Shown here: piece after piece, positions 61,301 through 64,000 of the stretch
How positions within the stretch are numbered: the stretch's first letter is position 1
Layout: each line of letters starts with the position of its first letter
NCBI GenBank assembly: GCA_037968475.1
Contig: JBBKVO010000052.1
Span: 41,646 to 105,645, forward strand
DNA: 64,000 nucleotides
Source of the DNA: SB11 sp037968475
GTDB lineage: Bacteria; Bacteroidota; Bacteroidia; UBA8524
Reading direction: 5' to 3'
The notes under the pieces: model-generated
Databases searched by the model: none
Told to the model about the DNA's origin: nothing
What the model saw: the letters and a program-made list of their open reading frames with translations, nothing else
Position numbers and translations under genes: made by a program

Positions 61301-62566
61301 TTGAAAAATAAAAAAGAGGATACAAATTGCTCGTTTTGTGGCAAACCCGCCGACCAAACAGCTTTGTTGGTTTCAGGCCAAGACGCACAAATATGCGATA
61401 GCTGCATTGTTGAGGCAGGCAGTATAGTAGAGCAGCAGTTGGGTTTTTTGCCCAAAGGCGATGGTAAAAAAGAAAAGGGAGGAGATAAAAAAGCATTTAC
61501 CACTACGGCAAAAAGCAAACTAACCCCCGCCGAGATTAAGAAACACCTTGATGAATATGTAATTGGTCAAGACGAAGCTAAAAAAGTATTGTCGGTAGCG
61601 GTATACAACCACTACAAACGTATCAATCGTAAAAAGAACGATGATGATGGTATAGAGCTTGAAAAATCGAACATACTATTGGTAGGCGAAACAGGCACAG
61701 GTAAAACCTTGCTTGCACGTACCCTTGCCAAAGTATTGGATGTGCCTTTTTGTATAGCTGATGCTACGGTATTTACCGAGGCCGGCTATGTGGGCGAAGA
61801 TGTAGAAAGCACCATATCACGTTTGTTACAAGCTGCCGATTATAATGTTGAGGCTGCCCAACGCGGTATTATATACATTGACGAGATTGACAAAATTAGC
61901 CGCAAAGGCGATAACCCATCAATAACTCGCGATGTTAGCGGTGAAGGTGTACAACAAGGTTTGCTGAAACTATTGGAAGGCACAGTAGCCAACGTATCGC
62001 CACAAGGCGGGCGTAAACACCCCGAACAAAAGTTTTTGCAAGTAGATACCAGCAATATATTATTTATATGTGGTGGTGCTTTTGAAGGCATACAATCAAT
62101 AATAGGTCGTCGTATTGATACGCAGGCTATCGGTTTTAAATCGAAACTTGAGAGTGCTGATAGCGACCAAAACAATTTGCTTAAATATATTGCCCCTGCC
62201 GACCTTAGAAGTTATGGTTTGATACCTGAAATTATAGGTCGTTTGCCTGTGCTTTCGTACTTAAACCCATTGGACAGGGATGCGCTAAAACGTATTTTGT
62301 TGGAGCCTAAAAATGCTTTAATAAAACAATATACCAAACTGTTTGATATTGAAGGTGTGAAGTTGGATTTTACGCCTGAAACTATTGACTATATTGTTGA
62401 AAAGGCATTCGACTACAAGGTAGGTGCTCGTGGTCTTCGCTCTATTTGCGAAGCCATTATGCTAGACTGGATGTATGATGCTCCATCGAAAAAAATGAAA
62501 GAGGTTTTGGTAGAGTTAGATTACGCCAAAGCAACACTTGAAAAGCTGAATTTGAAAGCGGCTTAA
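61301..62566 (+). CDS. clpX: Clp protease ATPase subunit ClpX
   Basis: A 421-residue AAA+ unfoldase that feeds ClpP. The N-terminal zinc domain is CSFCGKPADQT ... ICDSC (Cys10, 13, 32, 35). Walker A is GETGTGKT at 129-136. GYVGEDVESTISRLLQAA is the pore-loop region, IIYIDEIDKI the Walker B, and the sensor region is VGARGLRSICE. The start must be TTG at 61301: an in-frame stop lies five codons upstream and no ATG occurs between. It follows the two clpP genes by 130 bases. Confidence 0.95.
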   Translation: MKNKKEDTNCSFCGKPADQTALLVSGQDAQICDSCIVEAGSIVEQQLGFLPKGDGKKEKGGDKKAFTTTAKSKLTPAEIKKHLDEYVIGQDEAKKVLSVAVYNHYKRINRKKNDDDGIELEKSNILLVGETGTGKTLLARTLAKVLDVPFCIADATVFTEAGYVGEDVESTISRLLQAADYNVEAAQRGIIYIDEIDKISRKGDNPSITRDVSGEGVQQGLLKLLEGTVANVSPQGGRKHPEQKFLQVDTSNILFICGGAFEGIQSIIGRRIDTQAIGFKSKLESADSDQNNLLKYIAPADLRSYGLIPEIIGRLPVLSYLNPLDRDALKRILLEPKNALIKQYTKLFDIEGVKLDFTPETIDYIVEKAFDYKVGARGLRSICEAIMLDWMYDAPSKKMKEVLVELDYAKATLEKLNLKAA

Positions 62567-62602
62567 TTTCATTTTACAGTAAACATTTATCATTTAACAA
62601 AG

Positions 62603-62630
62603 AAGGCTCCCGTTGGGAGCCTTTATATTT
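62603..62630 (+). terminator. Rho-independent terminator after clpX
   Basis: AAGGCTCCC (62603-62611), GTT, GGGAGCCTT (62615-62623), then TATATTTTA. Confidence 0.85.
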
Positions 62631-62668
62631 TATATCGGTTTTTAGAGATTGGATGCTGCGCAAGGATA

Positions 62669-62751
62669 GTCATTCCTGCGAAAGCAGGAATCTGTGGGCA
62701 AGAAAGTATGCCCCAACCCTACGCACAGATTCCCTTTTACAAGAGAATGAC
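62669..62751. repeat. 83-bp MITE-like element, third copy
   Basis: It begins GTCATTCCTGCGAAAGCAGG and ends AAGAGAATGAC. Internal AATCTGTG / CACAGATT are inverted. The termini match the elements at 23741 and 24046. Confidence 0.6.
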
Positions 62752-62794
62752 TTCCCAACCGCACACAAGTAGATTAAGGTAAGTTTGACGAAAG

Positions 62795-62990
62795 ATATAG
62801 CACAGCATTGTCCCCTTGTGGGCTGTCATCCTGATCCCGAATATATTCGGGACGAAGGAATGCAAAGTCGAAACATAAGTGCGTAGCGAAGGGGGTAGGG
62901 GGATGAAAAAGACAACCAATTACACCATATTGCCGAGCGGACGCTCTATTATTTTCGGCACAAGCGGACGCTTCCGCCAGCTTTTATAGG
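62795..62990. repeat. Composite ~190-bp dispersed repeat, copy 2
   Basis: Same order as 35838-36028: CAGCATTGTCCCCTTGTGGG, GATCCCGAATATATTCGGGAC, AAGTCGAAACATAAG, GCGAAGGGGGTAGGGGGATGA, then GAGCGGACGCTC and CAAGCGGACGCTTCCGCC. From 62991 to 63127 lies the probable left margin of the IS; no gene was found there. Confidence 0.75.
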
Positions 62991-63127
62991 TTATTCACGC
63001 TACTGAAATACTGGTTCGGTGTGGTTTCTTAACCCAAAATCGCATTAAATTAACGTGAGTTCGGTTTAAGCGGCTAAGACTAATTGTTTATTATTCTTTT
63101 CAAACTTATATTAAGTCTTAAAAATAA

Positions 63128-64000
63128 TTACACACCTGTTTTGAGCAAATACACAATTACAATGAGTATGGAGTTCTTTAATGTGTAAATTTCAATAGGA
63201 ATTAATATAATATTTAAAGAAGGTTTTTTAGGGAAGAAGCTATAAGCAGCACTAACACCCATAGTATTTAGCAGGAAACTATTTATACTTCTATGTCTTG
63301 TGTGTTGTAGTTTACAGATATTCTTTAATTCATCGTTCACAGACTCAATAATAGCCCTTTTCCTCAGCAGTATTTTGTCTTCTTGGGCAAGGTTAAAATT
63401 CTTCATATTCTTACGGGGCTTTGTTATCATTTGTATGCCATTTCCCCAAAGTAAGTCAGCCAAAGCCTTTGATATATAGCCCTTATCCCCAAAGAGTTTC
63501 CCAAAAAGGTTCTCTGTCATTTTAGTAAGTGCTTTAATATTACGGTCACCTACATTGCCTTTGGTTAGATAAAACGATAGTATTTCACCTTTATCATTGA
63601 TAATCAGATGTAGCTTAAACCCAAAAAACCAACCGATAGGACATTGGCCTCTTTCTGCCACGCCTATTATGGCACACCTTAATGTGAGTGCTGTCTATAA
63701 AGCTGATACCACTACATTTACCCATACATTTTAACCGGATAAACAGCATAAATGGTACGGCTACCCGTTGCTGTAACTCTATAAACCTGTTGTAGGAGGG
63801 TAATTGGGGGAAACAGTCCGCTAACTGTATTTTTGCATATTCAAGGTAAAAATGTTTAAAATTGGTAAAGTGGCCAAAATCAAAGGCAATCAAAAGAGTC
63901 ATGATTTCACTATCACAAAGACTAGCCTTACGGTTACGTGTCTTCCCTTTTTTACTACCTAATTGATAGTGAGCTAATTGTTGATTAATTTCTATACAGA
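63128..64000 (-). mobile_element. IS982-type transposase, frameshifted, running off the window
   Basis: Minus strand. The N-terminal part (from the edge to ~63615) reads CIEINQQLAHYQLGSKKGKT, then RKASLCDSEIMTLLIAFDFGHFTNFKHFYLEY, ISFIDSTHIKVCHNRR. A shift near 63650 loses about ten codons before GWFFGFKLHLIINDKGEILSFYLTKGNVGDRN. The C-terminal part continues with FGDKGYISKAL, MITKPRKNMKNF and RAIIESVNDELKN. These are IS982 catalytic-region motifs, with the DDE Asp in FIDST, the second Asp in FGDKGY, and the Glu in IESV. The element is inactive in this frame. Its 5' end is outside the window and its terminal repeats were not identified. Confidence 0.85.

Noticed and set aside
1..64000. tRNA, rRNA or tmRNA genes
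   Set aside because: No cloverleaf with a TTCGAATCC-like arm or rRNA core sequence was recognised in the gaps on reading; a tRNA scan would be decisive.

Overview
The window looks like a chromosome segment of a member of the Bacteroidota, probably an uncultured or environmental lineage. The evidence is type IX secretion (T9SS) sorting domains of both type A and type B on large secreted proteins, PorT-like outer-membrane barrels, a TonB-dependent receptor, DUF6132 and GxxExxY proteins, promoters matching the Bacteroidota -33/-7 pattern (TTTG, then TAnnTTTG), and an AT-rich composition.

Region 1 (1 to about 23450) is accessory DNA that reads as an integrated mobile element. Its left end lies outside the window. 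It opens with replication-type genes: an excisionase-like HTH protein, a RepA-like ATPase and a toprim/zinc-finger primase. An accessory RadC-like protein follows. Next comes a five-gene operon: cas6, a J-domain-like/zinc-ribbon membrane protein, a small protein, a long Hsp70 and a TerB-like protein. The operon is followed directly by a broken cas1 fragment. Then come four large secreted or lipoprotein genes (one an M43-type metalloprotease), a GIY-YIG-like protein, and a large serine recombinase at the right end. Two short motif families, one built on CAAC/GTTG and one on GTTCCA/TGGAAC, occur in both the left and right parts and support a single element. The most interesting item is the Hsp70/TerB/J-like set sitting between an intact cas6 and a cas1 remnant. 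It suggests a CRISPR-Cas locus that lost its other parts around an undescribed chaperone-type, possibly defensive, system.

Region 2 (about 23450 to 62570) is ordinary core chromosome. The minus-strand block is secA, deoC, a SPOR protein, rplS, valS and a barrel protein. It is followed by purD, a DUF502 protein, glyS, rpsT, radC, a fibronectin-like T9SS protein, a TPR protein, a phosphosulfolactate synthase, a YqeY protein, a TonB receptor, dihydroorotase, a NUDIX protein, a GT39-like membrane protein, folB, recJ, a SprT-like protein, dxs, a barrel protein, a decayed glgB tail, and two tandem clpP genes with clpX.

The intergenic spaces of the core are rich in structured repeats. They include a four-copy ~188-bp tandem repeat, two three-hairpin elements whose stems covary, MITE-like elements with GTCATTCC ends, composite GAGCGGACGCTC elements, and a repeat cluster around the GxxExxY gene. 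The right edge (63128 to 64000) holds a frameshifted IS982-type transposase that runs off the window. No tRNA, rRNA or CRISPR array was recognised. All calls come from reading the sequence; no database search was run.
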